From Arthrobacter woluwensis (GTDB lineage Bacteria > Actinomycetota > Actinomycetes > Actinomycetales > Micrococcaceae): a DNA stretch of 64,000 nucleotides. Below, in pieces: positions 31,389-40,672 of this stretch (positions are counted from its first letter, which is position 1; each line of letters starts with the position of its first letter). The notes below the pieces were generated by a model. That model made no database searches. It was not told the DNA's origin and worked only from the letters and a program-made list of their open reading frames with translations. Made by a program: the position numbers and the translations under genes. The stretch spans positions 3,038,001-3,102,000 of the forward strand of contig NZ_FNSN01000003.1 in NCBI RefSeq assembly GCF_900105345.1. The letters are read 5' to 3'.

Positions 31389-33020
31389 TCAGGCGATGCT
31401 GAGGGCGATTCCGTCCAGAATATCGTGTTCGCTGGTCACGGCCTCCTGGAGGCGCCCCTGGCTGAGGTCCTCGAGCCGGCCGAGCACGGTCCGCCACACC
31501 AGGGCTCCGGCGCCGATCACGTCCACCCGGCCGGGGTGCATGAACCCGAGAGCGGCGCGCTCGTCGCGCGTCATCGACAGCAGGCTGTCGCACGCGCGGC
31601 GCAAATCGGCGAAGCTCAGATGCACGCCGTGGATGCGGCTGGAGTCGTACCGCTCCAGGCCCAGCGCGTGGGCCGTGATGGTGGTGATGGAACCCGCCAC
31701 TCCGACGACGGCGCTCGCGCGGCCGAGCGGGACGGTCTCGAGCACGAGGTCGAGGGCCGCGTTCACATCGGCTTCCGCGGAGGCGATCTCTTCGGCGGTG
31801 GGAGGGTCGCTGCGGAGGTGGCGCTCCGTGAGCCGCACGCAGCCGACGTCGACGCTGCGGGCCGCCCGCACGCCGTCGTCGTCGCCCAGGACGAATTCGG
31901 TGCTGCCGCCGCCCAGGTCGACCACGAGCGTCAGTTCCTCGCCGCGGGGAGGCAGGACGCTCGCGGCGCCCGCGAAGGACAGCGAAGCCTCCTCGTCTCC
32001 GCTGATGACCTCGAGATCCACGCCGAGACGCTCCCGGATGCCGTCCACGAACGTCTGGCGGTTCCGGGCGTCGCGGCTCGCCGACGTGGCGACGAAGCGG
32101 ATGTCGGCCGGGGTGAGAGCGACGGAGCCGTCCTCAGTGGAATCGCCCGCGGGGGCGGGGTTCTCCGCGATCAAGCGGGCGTACTCCTCGGCAGCGGCGA
32201 AGGTGCGCTCCAGCGCTTCCGGGGCGAACTCACCGGTCTTGTCCACGTCCTGGCCCAGTCGCACGACGCGCATCTCCCGGACCACGTCCTCCAGACGGCC
32301 CTTGGCGTCGCGGTCGGCCACCAGGAGACGGATCGAGTTGGTGCCGCAGTCGATCGCCGCGACGCGGCGCGTGGTGGAACGGCGCGGCGCGGGACGGCCG
32401 ACCAGATCGGGGCGGCCCTGCGGGCCGTGGCGGCTGAGGTCCTTGGCGGGAGCCTGCCCGCTCGTGTCCCAGGCGCCGTCGCACGAGCAGCGGTCCATGG
32501 TCCACCACTCGGCGATGCCTTCGATCGCCTCGTCCCCCAGGACGTTGACGCCCGGGCCGGCGGCGAGCGAGTGGCCCACCAGGACGTGGAGACACTTCAC
32601 GCGTTCGGGCATGCCACCGGCGGAGATCCCGTCGATCTCCGGGACCTCGCCGACCCCGCTGATGCGGCCGATCTCGCGACGCGCCGCCAGGTAGGCCTCG
32701 TGCGCGGCTCGGTGGGAGGCGGCCAGCTCGGGATCCGAGGCGAGCCGTTCGTTCATCTCGTTCATCCGGCCGGTCGCCTCGAGACGGGAGACGGCGGAGG
32801 TGATCACGGGGTGCGTCAGGTAGAAGGTGGTGGGGAACGGCGTGCCGTTGCCGAGCCGCGGCGCCGTCGCCGCCACGAGCGGGTTGCCGCAGACGCAGCG
32901 CGCGGAGATCTCCACGACGTCGCGGACGGGACGGCCCAGCTGGCGGCTCAGCGTGTCCAGGTCCTGTTCGGTGACCGTGCGGTCCTCGCCGCCCGTGGGC
33001 TGGTGGGCCGTTGCGCTCAT
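31389..33020 (-). CDS. DUF501-Ppx/GppA fusion, exopolyphosphatase-like
   Basis: A 543-aa two-domain protein. Residues about 15-185 are DUF501: LGRPVRDVVEISARCVCGNP, PFPTTFYLTHP, EIDGISAGGMPERVKCLHVLVGHSLAAG and a closing CSCDGAW. Residues about 220-543 are a Ppx/GppA domain of the actin-like ATPase fold: VAAIDCGTNSIRLLV, VATSASRDARN, LTLVVDLGGGSTEFVL and GVAGSITTITAHAL. Ppx/GppA enzymes hydrolyse polyphosphate or pppGpp. DUF501 genes usually precede ppx as separate genes in actinobacteria; here one continuous frame carries both, joined by a basic linker (about 190-218). The start at 33020 has AGGAAAG five bases upstream. Confidence 0.87.
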   Translation of the reverse strand: MSATAHQPTGGEDRTVTEQDLDTLSRQLGRPVRDVVEISARCVCGNPLVAATAPRLGNGTPFPTTFYLTHPVITSAVSRLEATGRMNEMNERLASDPELAASHRAAHEAYLAARREIGRISGVGEVPEIDGISAGGMPERVKCLHVLVGHSLAAGPGVNVLGDEAIEGIAEWWTMDRCSCDGAWDTSGQAPAKDLSRHGPQGRPDLVGRPAPRRSTTRRVAAIDCGTNSIRLLVADRDAKGRLEDVVREMRVVRLGQDVDKTGEFAPEALERTFAAAEEYARLIAENPAPAGDSTEDGSVALTPADIRFVATSASRDARNRQTFVDGIRERLGVDLEVISGDEEASLSFAGAASVLPPRGEELTLVVDLGGGSTEFVLGDDDGVRAARSVDVGCVRLTERHLRSDPPTAEEIASAEADVNAALDLVLETVPLGRASAVVGVAGSITTITAHALGLERYDSSRIHGVHLSFADLRRACDSLLSMTRDERAALGFMHPGRVDVIGAGALVWRTVLGRLEDLSQGRLQEAVTSEHDILDGIALSIA

Positions 33021-33077
33021 CTTCACTTTCCTCACTGCGACGGTTCGACCTGCGGCTCCGGCCCCAGGGACGTCGTG

Positions 33078-33857
33078 TTACTTGGTGGCTTCCCGGACGG
33101 AGTCCAGGAACTTCTGGGTCCAGGGGGTGTCCCCCGGCACGGGAGCGGTGGTCCCCTCCGGAGCGCTGACCCCGGCGGTGCCGCCTTCCTTCCCGAAGAC
33201 CCAGTACCCGATCTCACCGGGCATCACCATGTTAATGCGGTCGCGGGCCTGCTGCTGGACGTAGGCCGGATCGTGCCAGCGGACGATCTGCTTCTTCAGC
33301 TCGTCCTGGTCCGCCTGCTTGGTCCGGATGTCCTCTTGCAGCTGCGCGATCTGCTGGCGCTGATCCCACCAGTTCTTCACCGTGGGAGCCAGGAGAACGG
33401 TGATCGCGAGCATGACCAGCCCCAGTGCCAGCAGGCGGCCGGAGAACGCCCGGGCGGGAACCGGAGTGGGTTCCGCGGCGGCTTTGCCCGCTCCCGGAGC
33501 CTTGGACGACGACGCCGGGCCGGCCGCCTTGGCGGACGTGCCTCCGGAGGCTCCCCCGGCCTGCTTCGGCCTGGCCGAGCCGGACGCGTCACCGCTCGCC
33601 GGTTTCGACGTGGTGGACGCCGCCCCCGAACCGTTCTTCTCCCGGGCCTTCGCCGTGAAATCCGCGACGGTGCGTTCGGCTTCGACCCGCTGCCCGGTGC
33701 CGTTTTGGCCTGTGCCCTGCTGCCCTGCCGTGCGGGCGCCGTGCGAGCGGGACTCCTCGGAACCTGACGCGCCCGCCCGGGAAGCCGGCTTGCGCGTCGC
33801 GGAGGAACCGCCGTCGAGCAGCGTCGCGCGCGGAACCTTGGGGCGGCGGGTGGCCAC
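33078..33857 (-). CDS. ftsB: FtsB/DivIC-like septum formation initiator
   Basis: A 259-aa protein. The first 135 residues are a low-complexity cytoplasmic region rich in Ala, Gly, Ser and Lys. A transmembrane helix (RLLALGLVMLAITVLLAPTV, about 140-160) and a coiled coil (WWDQRQQIAQLQEDIRTKQADQDELKKQIV) follow, then the conserved WHDPAYVQQQARDRINMVMPGE of FtsB/DivIC. It links division proteins FtsQ and FtsL at the septum. Location between eno and DUF501-ppx is the standard actinobacterial order. GTG 33857 with GAGG eight bases upstream is preferred to GTG 33866. Confidence 0.87.
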   Translation of the reverse strand: MATRRPKVPRATLLDGGSSATRKPASRAGASGSEESRSHGARTAGQQGTGQNGTGQRVEAERTVADFTAKAREKNGSGAASTTSKPASGDASGSARPKQAGGASGGTSAKAAGPASSSKAPGAGKAAAEPTPVPARAFSGRLLALGLVMLAITVLLAPTVKNWWDQRQQIAQLQEDIRTKQADQDELKKQIVRWHDPAYVQQQARDRINMVMPGEIGYWVFGKEGGTAGVSAPEGTTAPVPGDTPWTQKFLDSVREATK

Positions 33858-33925
33858 GGTGATCACCTCGGAAGTTCGGTCGGGAGTGGGGTCGGCAGGA
33901 CGGTCATCCGCCGGGGGTTAAACGC

Positions 33926-33967
33926 CGGAACGGCGGTCATGGTTCCTCAACCATAACCGCCGTTCCG
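33926..33967 (-). terminator. hairpin terminator after eno
   Basis: A 19-bp stem with one mismatch (CGGAACGGCGGT...GGTT, 33926-33944 with 33949-33967) and a 4-nt loop, 16 bp beyond the eno stop on the minus strand. It separates eno from ftsB. Confidence 0.8.
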
Positions 33968-33982
33968 CACAGCGTCCGGGCT

Positions 33983-35311
<1,329 letters not shown>

Positions 35312-35429
35312 TCACTCAGTCGTGGATGGGCCGTGCGGTGCAGGACGGCCTCGTCCCGCCACAAGCCTAGCGCAGGGGTTCGGCGCATTCCTCCCGGGGT
35401 GGGACTTTTAACGTCGCCATCGCGCGGTG

Positions 35430-36110
35430 TTAAGAGCGGGGCTGAGAACCGCCCCCGCCAGGCTCCCGGCGGCGCAGTGCCGCGCGCAGCGAGCGCTCGG
35501 CGTCGAGCCCCCGCTCCTGGGCGTCCGCGACCAGCGCGAGAAGCGCCTCACCGAGACTCTCCTCGTCCTCGCAGCGCACCGGCGACGCCGACGGCGGAGG
35601 CTGCAGCGCACCGCCGTCGCGCCGGGCGCGGGAGAGCAGTTTGGCCGCACGCGCCAGGGCGGGCAGGGACGCAGGCACCCCTTCGAAGACGGACTCACGC
35701 TGGGGTTTCTCCGCCCGTTTCACGGCGTCCCAGCGGGCTTCGATCTCCTCCACGGTGGCCGGGAAACTGTCCCGGAGGCTGCCGTCCGGGTGGAAGACGT
35801 GGGGATTGCGCCGCACCAGTTTGAGGCGGAGGCCCTCGGCGACGTCGGAGAAGGCGAAGCGGCCGTCCTCCTCGGCGATCCGCGCGTGCAGCACCACCTG
35901 CAGGAGCACGTCGCCGAGCTCCTGGGCCAGCTCCTCGGGGTCCGCCGTGCCGTCCTCGACGGTCTCGACCACCTCGTGGGCCTCCTCGATCAGGTACTCG
36001 AGGAGGCTTTCATGCGTGAGGGCGCGGGTCCACGGGCAGTGGGTGCGGAGGGCCGCGATGCAGTCGAGGAGCCTCTCGGTCCTCTCCCCCGCACCCACTG
36101 TCGTCTCCAT
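35430..36110 (-). CDS. mazG: MazG-family nucleotide pyrophosphohydrolase
   Basis: A 226-aa protein with one MazG domain in the first 130 residues: LRTHCPWTRALTHESLLEYLIEEAHEVVETVEDG, then EELAQELGDVLLQVVLHARIAEEDGRF, carrying the EExxE...ExxD magnesium ligands. NPHVFHPDG and EIEARWDAVKRAEK follow as in classic MazG. It cleaves (d)NTPs to monophosphates. Full MazG has two domains; here the second half is a divergent, alanine- and arginine-rich region of about 90 residues without the metal motif. It starts 15 bp after add and precedes eno, a common actinobacterial order. Confidence 0.85.
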   Translation of the reverse strand: METTVGAGERTERLLDCIAALRTHCPWTRALTHESLLEYLIEEAHEVVETVEDGTADPEELAQELGDVLLQVVLHARIAEEDGRFAFSDVAEGLRLKLVRRNPHVFHPDGSLRDSFPATVEEIEARWDAVKRAEKPQRESVFEGVPASLPALARAAKLLSRARRDGGALQPPPSASPVRCEDEESLGEALLALVADAQERGLDAERSLRAALRRREPGGGGSQPRS

Positions 36111-36125
36111 GGTCCCCTCCGGTCC

Positions 36126-37259
36126 TCAGGCGAGGTTGGCGTACGCCTCGTTGATGTACTCAACCAGGGCTTCCTTCTCCTCGAGCGGGAGGAAGGCGGC
36201 CTCGGCGGCGTTGAGGGTCAGCTCGAGCAGATCGTCCAGGTCGTAGTCGAACGTCTCGACCAGGAGGTTGAACTCGTCCGTCAGCGTGACGCCGCTCATG
36301 AGGCGGTTGTCCGTGTTGATGGTGACGTTGAAGCCCGTCTGGTAGAGCATGTCGATCGGGTGTGCGGAGATGTCGTCGCCGAACGACGCGATCGCGCCGG
36401 TCTGCAGATTGGACGACGGGCACACCTCGAGGGCGATGCCGCGGTCGCGGACCCAGGCGGCGAGGGTGCCGAAGGACACCATGCCGATCTGCTCGCCGTC
36501 GTCGTCGGCTTCGAAGTCGACCGTGACGTCCTCCGCGATCCGGACGCCGTGGCCCAGGCGCAGCGCACGGCCGTCGACCAGGGCGGACTGGATGCTGGCC
36601 AGGCCGTCGGCCTCACCGGCGTGGACGGTGGCCGGGAAGTTGTTCTCGGCGAGGTAGGTGAAGGCGTCGCGGAAGCGCGAGGCCGGGAAACCCAGCTCGG
36701 CGCCGGCGATGTCGAAGCCGACGGCGCCCTTGTCGCGGTGGCGGACGGCGAGTTCGGCGATCTCCTGGCCACGGTCGGCGTGGCGCATGGCGGTGATCAG
36801 CTGACCCACCTGGATCTCGCGGCCGGACTCCTCGACGGCGGCCATGCCGGCTTCGAGGCCTTCCTGCACGGCCTCGACGACCTCGTCCAGGGTGAGGCCC
36901 TTCTGCAGGTGCTGTTCCGGAGCCCAGCGCACCTCGCCGTAAACGACGCCGTCGTCGGCCAGGTCCTCGACGAACTCCTTCGCCACGCGGATCAGGCCTT
37001 CACGGGTCTGCATCACGGCGATGGTGTGGTCGAAGGTCTCGAGGTAACGGACCAGCGAGCCGGAGTCCGCGGAGTCGCGGAACCACTGGCCCAGGGCGAC
37101 CGGGTCGGTCGAGGGAAGGTCGTGCCCGACGGCGGCGGCGAGCTCGATGATGGTCGCGGGACGCAGCCCTCCGTCCAGGTGATCGTGGAGGGAGACCTTG
37201 GGCAGGTCCCTCAGGTCGAAGTCGGGGGCGGTTGCGGAATCATTGAGCGCTTCAGTCAC
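36126..37259 (-). CDS. add: adenosine deaminase
   Basis: A 377-aa metal-dependent deaminase converting (deoxy)adenosine to (deoxy)inosine. Zinc ligands and active-site residues are visible: LHDHLDGGLRP near residue 20 (HxH-type; HDHLDG is the common actinobacterial variant), TVHAGEADG (about 205), LGHGVRI (about 230), and INTDNRLMSGVTLTDEF (about 310). The start is GTG 37259, seven nt after TACGCT, so a leaderless mRNA is likely. Upstream in-frame codons extend into repeat sequence and were not used. Confidence 0.93.
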   Translation of the reverse strand: MTEALNDSATAPDFDLRDLPKVSLHDHLDGGLRPATIIELAAAVGHDLPSTDPVALGQWFRDSADSGSLVRYLETFDHTIAVMQTREGLIRVAKEFVEDLADDGVVYGEVRWAPEQHLQKGLTLDEVVEAVQEGLEAGMAAVEESGREIQVGQLITAMRHADRGQEIAELAVRHRDKGAVGFDIAGAELGFPASRFRDAFTYLAENNFPATVHAGEADGLASIQSALVDGRALRLGHGVRIAEDVTVDFEADDDGEQIGMVSFGTLAAWVRDRGIALEVCPSSNLQTGAIASFGDDISAHPIDMLYQTGFNVTINTDNRLMSGVTLTDEFNLLVETFDYDLDDLLELTLNAAEAAFLPLEEKEALVEYINEAYANLA

Positions 37260-37293
37260 GGTGCTAAGCGTAGTCGGCGAGGGGTCCCCATGC

Positions 37294-37460
37294 GAGGGAC
37301 GAGCGTGGGGAGCCGACTGCGCGGTAGTCGGCTGGGGGTCCCCAAGCGAGGGCCCATGCTGGGCCCCTGGCGCCGAGGGACCCGCTGTGAGCGAAGCGAA
37401 CAGTGGGAGGCGCCAGGGAGGGACGAGCGTGGGGAGTCGACTACGCGGTAGTCGGCTGGG
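37294..37460. repeat. intergenic repeat block with a 43-bp direct repeat
   Basis: A 43-bp unit (starting GAGGGACGAGCGTGGGGAG) occurs at 37294-37336 and 37418-37460 with two differences. Each copy contains a small hairpin; in the second it is perfect (CGACTAC-GCG-GTAGTCG). Between them are GGTCCCCAAGCGAGGG, similar to GGTCCCCATGCGAGGG just before the first copy, and an inverted CCTGGCGCC/GGCGCCAGG pair. The block lies between the divergent add and methyltransferase genes. No coding potential is seen. Confidence 0.75.
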
Positions 37461-37519
37461 TCCACGGCGGCGAGGGCCCCGCCCTTCCCCTCGCCACACC
37501 CCCTTGTTAGCGTGAAGGC

Positions 37520-38251
37520 ATGGCCGACCTCGACCCACGGCTCGTCGAGCTGTACGACATCGACAATCCGGATGGCCCGGACCACGACTACTACCGTTCC
37601 CTCGTGGACCATGCCGGCGCACGTGCGGTGCTGGACCTCGGCTGCGGCACCGGCATCCTCACGGTCACCTTCGCCGCACCCGGCCGGCGGGTGGTCGGCG
37701 TCGACCCCTCTCCTGCGATGCTGCACTTCGCGAAAAGACGGCGCGGCGCCGAACAGGTCGACTGGATCCTCGGCGACAGCCGATCGATCCCGCCCGGCGC
37801 ACACGACGTCGCCATCCTGAGCGGGAACGTCGCCCAGCACATCCCGGACGGGGCCTGGGAACGCACCCTGGCGGACCTCCACGCCTCGCTCCGGCCCGGC
37901 GGGCTGCTCGCCTTCGAGAGCCGCAATCCCTCCGACCGTGCGTGGGAGGGCTGGGCCTCGGCAGCCCCGACGGAACGGGACACTCCCCACGGCAGGCTCC
38001 AGGAGTCGTTCGAGCTCCTGGACCAGAACATCGACGAGACGGGTGAGGGAACGATCGCCCTCCGTGCCCGGAATCTCCTGGACGGCGAGGACTTGTCCCA
38101 CGACTTCACCCTCGCCTTCCGCGCCGAAGCCACCCTCGTCGAGCAGCTCGACCGCGCGGGCTTCGACGTCCGGGCCGTCTGGGGCGATTGGGACCGCACT
38201 CCCGTCCGCGAGAACTCCCGCCTCCTCGTCATCGAGGCGATCCGCCGCTGA
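37520..38251 (+). CDS. class I SAM-dependent methyltransferase
   Basis: A 243-aa protein with the Rossmann-type motif I VLDLGCGTGILTVTFA (about residues 39-54), the acidic motif II end VVGVDPSPAML, and motif IV DVAILSGNVAQHI. The substrate cannot be told. TAGCGT is 6 nt before ATG 37520; the intervening GAAGG could also act as a ribosome site. It is followed 36 bp later by an unknown gene on the same strand that has its own leaderless promoter. Confidence 0.82.
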   Translation: MADLDPRLVELYDIDNPDGPDHDYYRSLVDHAGARAVLDLGCGTGILTVTFAAPGRRVVGVDPSPAMLHFAKRRRGAEQVDWILGDSRSIPPGAHDVAILSGNVAQHIPDGAWERTLADLHASLRPGGLLAFESRNPSDRAWEGWASAAPTERDTPHGRLQESFELLDQNIDETGEGTIALRARNLLDGEDLSHDFTLAFRAEATLVEQLDRAGFDVRAVWGDWDRTPVRENSRLLVIEAIRR

Positions 38252-38287
38252 ATGGCCGGGTGGCTGCCTCTCGGCTAGGCTCCGGTC

Positions 38288-39616
38288 ATGGGGAACGACG
38301 ACGGCGCGCCGCGCCCAGGGGACGATCGCGCGGAGGACTTCGCCCGGGCCATGCTGGGCTCGCCGCGCGGGCTCCGCCTCACCTTCACCTGCTTCCAGAA
38401 CCACCTGGTGAAGCTCATGGACGGCGACTTCGATGGCCCGGTCGGGCAAGACCACGAAGCGTTTTTCAACGCCTGTCACGACGAGCACGTCGCCACCGAG
38501 CTGTCCCGCCGTGCACCAGGTGAGCGGGGCTGGCAGGGACTGCCGCGGCGTTTCGGACGAGGCGTACGCGAACCGGCCGAGCCCCAGATGCCGGACCCGC
38601 TCCCCTACGAGCAGCTCGCACAGCGCATCCGCTGCTACGACCCTTCGCCCGTGACCGGACCGGAACTCCTCGAAGCCCTGGAGGTCACAGTCGGCGAGGC
38701 CTCCTACTGGGGCGACGTCCACGGCGAGGAGATCCTGGCCGCGCAGGAGCCGATCCGCCGGGCGCTGTTCCCGTTCGCCCGGGAAGCCGCCCGCGCCATC
38801 CTCGCCTTCGGACTCGACGCGAGTCCCGTGGCGGACACCGCCTGGGTCGTGGAATTCGACAACAGCGCCGCGGGCCTCCCGTTCGGCGCCCCTCCCGCGC
38901 AGGACGACGCGGCTCAGGTGCTCGACCAGTGGTGGGACCGGACCACGGCCTGGGAAAGCAGTATGATTCTCGAGCTTCCGGCGGACCCCTCGACGCGCCA
39001 TTCGGGCGAATGGTGGTCCACCCCGCCGTCGGAGCTCGCCCAGTCCTGCCCCGCCTGGCCGAGCTCCATGATCGATCCACACCACGGCGCCCACCCCGAC
39101 GAACCGGTCGGACTGCGACTCGTGGAGGATCCGCACGGCTGGGAACGCGCCGTGGCGTACCGCCTCGAAAAGCCCCGCCCGCCGGAGGACCTGCGGCTCT
39201 TCATCATCGACAGCCCACAGGACTGGGCCTGGCTGTGCGCCCGGTTCCCGTTCGACGTGAGCGCCACCAAACGGCACGACTGGCACCGCGTCACGGGCGA
39301 GATCGAGCCGTGGCTGATCCCCGACTTCGACGCCATGGCGGCGGAGTTCGACGCCTTCCACCTCACCCTGCGCGGCTACCTCACCTCCGCGGGCGTCGCC
39401 ATCCCGGTGCCTCGTCTCGTGGACCCCGGCGAGGGGCCGGAGGTGCTGGAGCAGGAACTGCCCGCCCGTCCGCCCGCGGGTCACTCGGTCATCGCGGGAT
39501 GGGCGCCCTTGAGCACGTACTGGCTCGTGAACGCCCAGGCCGATCCGGGCTCCGCAACGCCCTGGGAAGGCGACGGTCAGCACGCGTGGTGGCCGGCGTC
39601 GTCGTCGGCAGACTGA
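38288..39616 (+). CDS. 442-aa protein of unknown function
   Basis: A soluble, acidic protein with no signal peptide, membrane helix or catalytic motif that I recognise. It is rich in tryptophan, with several W-containing clusters (WWDRTTAWESSM, GEWWSTPPSELA, DSPQDWAWLCARFP, HDWHRVTGEIEPWLIPD). The middle (about 260-330) has the feel of a domain that checks a tabulated item: LRLFIIDSPQDWAWL then W...IPDFDAMAAEFDAFHLTLRGYL. A C-terminal segment GWAPLSTYWLV follows. TAGGCT lies 6 nt before ATG 38288. It is clearly a real gene by codon use and length; I make no functional claim. Confidence 0.75.
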   Translation: MGNDDGAPRPGDDRAEDFARAMLGSPRGLRLTFTCFQNHLVKLMDGDFDGPVGQDHEAFFNACHDEHVATELSRRAPGERGWQGLPRRFGRGVREPAEPQMPDPLPYEQLAQRIRCYDPSPVTGPELLEALEVTVGEASYWGDVHGEEILAAQEPIRRALFPFAREAARAILAFGLDASPVADTAWVVEFDNSAAGLPFGAPPAQDDAAQVLDQWWDRTTAWESSMILELPADPSTRHSGEWWSTPPSELAQSCPAWPSSMIDPHHGAHPDEPVGLRLVEDPHGWERAVAYRLEKPRPPEDLRLFIIDSPQDWAWLCARFPFDVSATKRHDWHRVTGEIEPWLIPDFDAMAAEFDAFHLTLRGYLTSAGVAIPVPRLVDPGEGPEVLEQELPARPPAGHSVIAGWAPLSTYWLVNAQADPGSATPWEGDGQHAWWPASSSAD

Positions 39617-39658
39617 GCCATGATGCGCGACGCCGACCGCGGCGTGCGCGGAAACATG

Positions 39659-39686
39659 TGAGGCCCCCGCCGAAGCGGGGGCCTCA
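39659..39686. terminator. bidirectional hairpin terminator
   Basis: A perfect 12-bp stem TGAGGCCCCCGC / GCGGGGGCCTCA with a CGAA tetraloop, between the convergent 442-aa gene and the DedA gene. Confidence 0.85.
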
Positions 39687-39705
39687 GTCCGTCACGGGAC
39701 AGGAA

Positions 39706-40428
39706 TCAGGGGGCCGGCGGATTCTCGGCCGGCTTGGACACGGTCGGCTCGGCAGCGCCGTCCGCACCGGCTTCGATCGCGCGTTCCTTCTTCAGGCTCA
39801 CGGGGCGCTCCGGGACGTCGTTCCGGCCGAGACGCTTGTGCCACCAGCGCAGGACATGATCGATCACGTATCCCAGCACGATCGCGAACGCCACGGCGAT
39901 GCCGGCGCTGGCGAGGGGGTTGTGGTGGAGCCACGGGATGGAACTCGCCACCAGACCGATGATCAGTGAGTACGCCACCCAGGTGACGCAGGCGAAGGCA
40001 TCGAGGAAGAAGAAGCGACGGTGCGGGAAGCCTGTGGTGCCGGCCACGTAGTTGACGGCCACGCGGCCCCAGGGGATGTAGCGTGCCGTGAAGATCAGGA
40101 CCGCACCGCGCTTCTGCAGCTCGTAGTCGGCCCATTCGAAGACCTTCCGGACCTTCGGCCGCCGCATCCAGCGCCAGCGGTCCAGTCCGATCTTGCGGCC
40201 GAGCATGTACGCCATGTTGTCGCCGGCCATGGCGCCGACGAGCGCCGTCAGGCCGAGGATCCAGAGGTTCGGTTCACCGGCATGGCGGGAGTAGGCGGCC
40301 AGGGCCACGATGAGGGTCTCGCTCGGGACGACCATCGCGAAGCCGTCCACGAAGAAGAACACCAGGAGGACGGGATAGATCCACCACTGGCCAGCGGCAT
40401 GGAGGATCGCCTGATCAATGAATTCCAC
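39706..40428 (-). CDS. DedA-family membrane protein
   Basis: A 240-aa protein of the DedA/SNARE-associated (VTT) superfamily, relatives of which flip lipid carriers such as undecaprenyl phosphate. MVVPSETLIVALAAYS near residue 34 is the membrane-embedded P-x-E-type motif, AMAGDNMAYMLGRKIG follows, and FTARYIPWGRVAVNYVAGTTG holds the conserved arginine and glycine (RxxPxxR...G). Later helices and a charged, proline-rich tail complete it. The start is GTG 40428 with AGGAG 11 bases upstream. Confidence 0.87.
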   Translation of the reverse strand: MEFIDQAILHAAGQWWIYPVLLVFFFVDGFAMVVPSETLIVALAAYSRHAGEPNLWILGLTALVGAMAGDNMAYMLGRKIGLDRWRWMRRPKVRKVFEWADYELQKRGAVLIFTARYIPWGRVAVNYVAGTTGFPHRRFFFLDAFACVTWVAYSLIIGLVASSIPWLHHNPLASAGIAVAFAIVLGYVIDHVLRWWHKRLGRNDVPERPVSLKKERAIEAGADGAAEPTVSKPAENPPAP

Positions 40429-40578
40429 GCGGGCCGTGTCTCCTGTTTGATTTTCGAAACAATGGGGAAAGTGTCCCACGGTGGCCGTGCCGTTCGCTAC
40501 ACGGCCACCGTGAAAGTCACACGTTAAACAGTAGGCCCGGCCTCCGCCCCGCGGCGTCAGCCCCTCGGCCGAAATGCG

Positions 40579-40639
40579 ACAGCCCCGCTCTCATACCCAG
40601 GACGGAGACGATCCGTTCCCAGGAGGAGAGCGAGGCTGT
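40579..40639 (-). terminator. imperfect hairpin terminator after deoA
   Basis: ACAGCCCCGCTCTC (40579-40592) and GAGAGCGAGGCTGT (40626-40639) pair except for a 2-nt internal mismatch, around a 33-nt loop that contains its own pairing. It lies 33 bp beyond the deoA stop and ends the nucleoside operon. Confidence 0.6.
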
Positions 40640-40672
40640 GCTGTGCCGCCCGACGTCGGCTGCGCGTGAGGA

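Noticed and set aside
31299-33767. An 822-codon plus-strand open frame opposite the Ppx fusion and ftsB
   Set aside because: It is antisense to two clear genes, with low-complexity sequence and no ribosome site.
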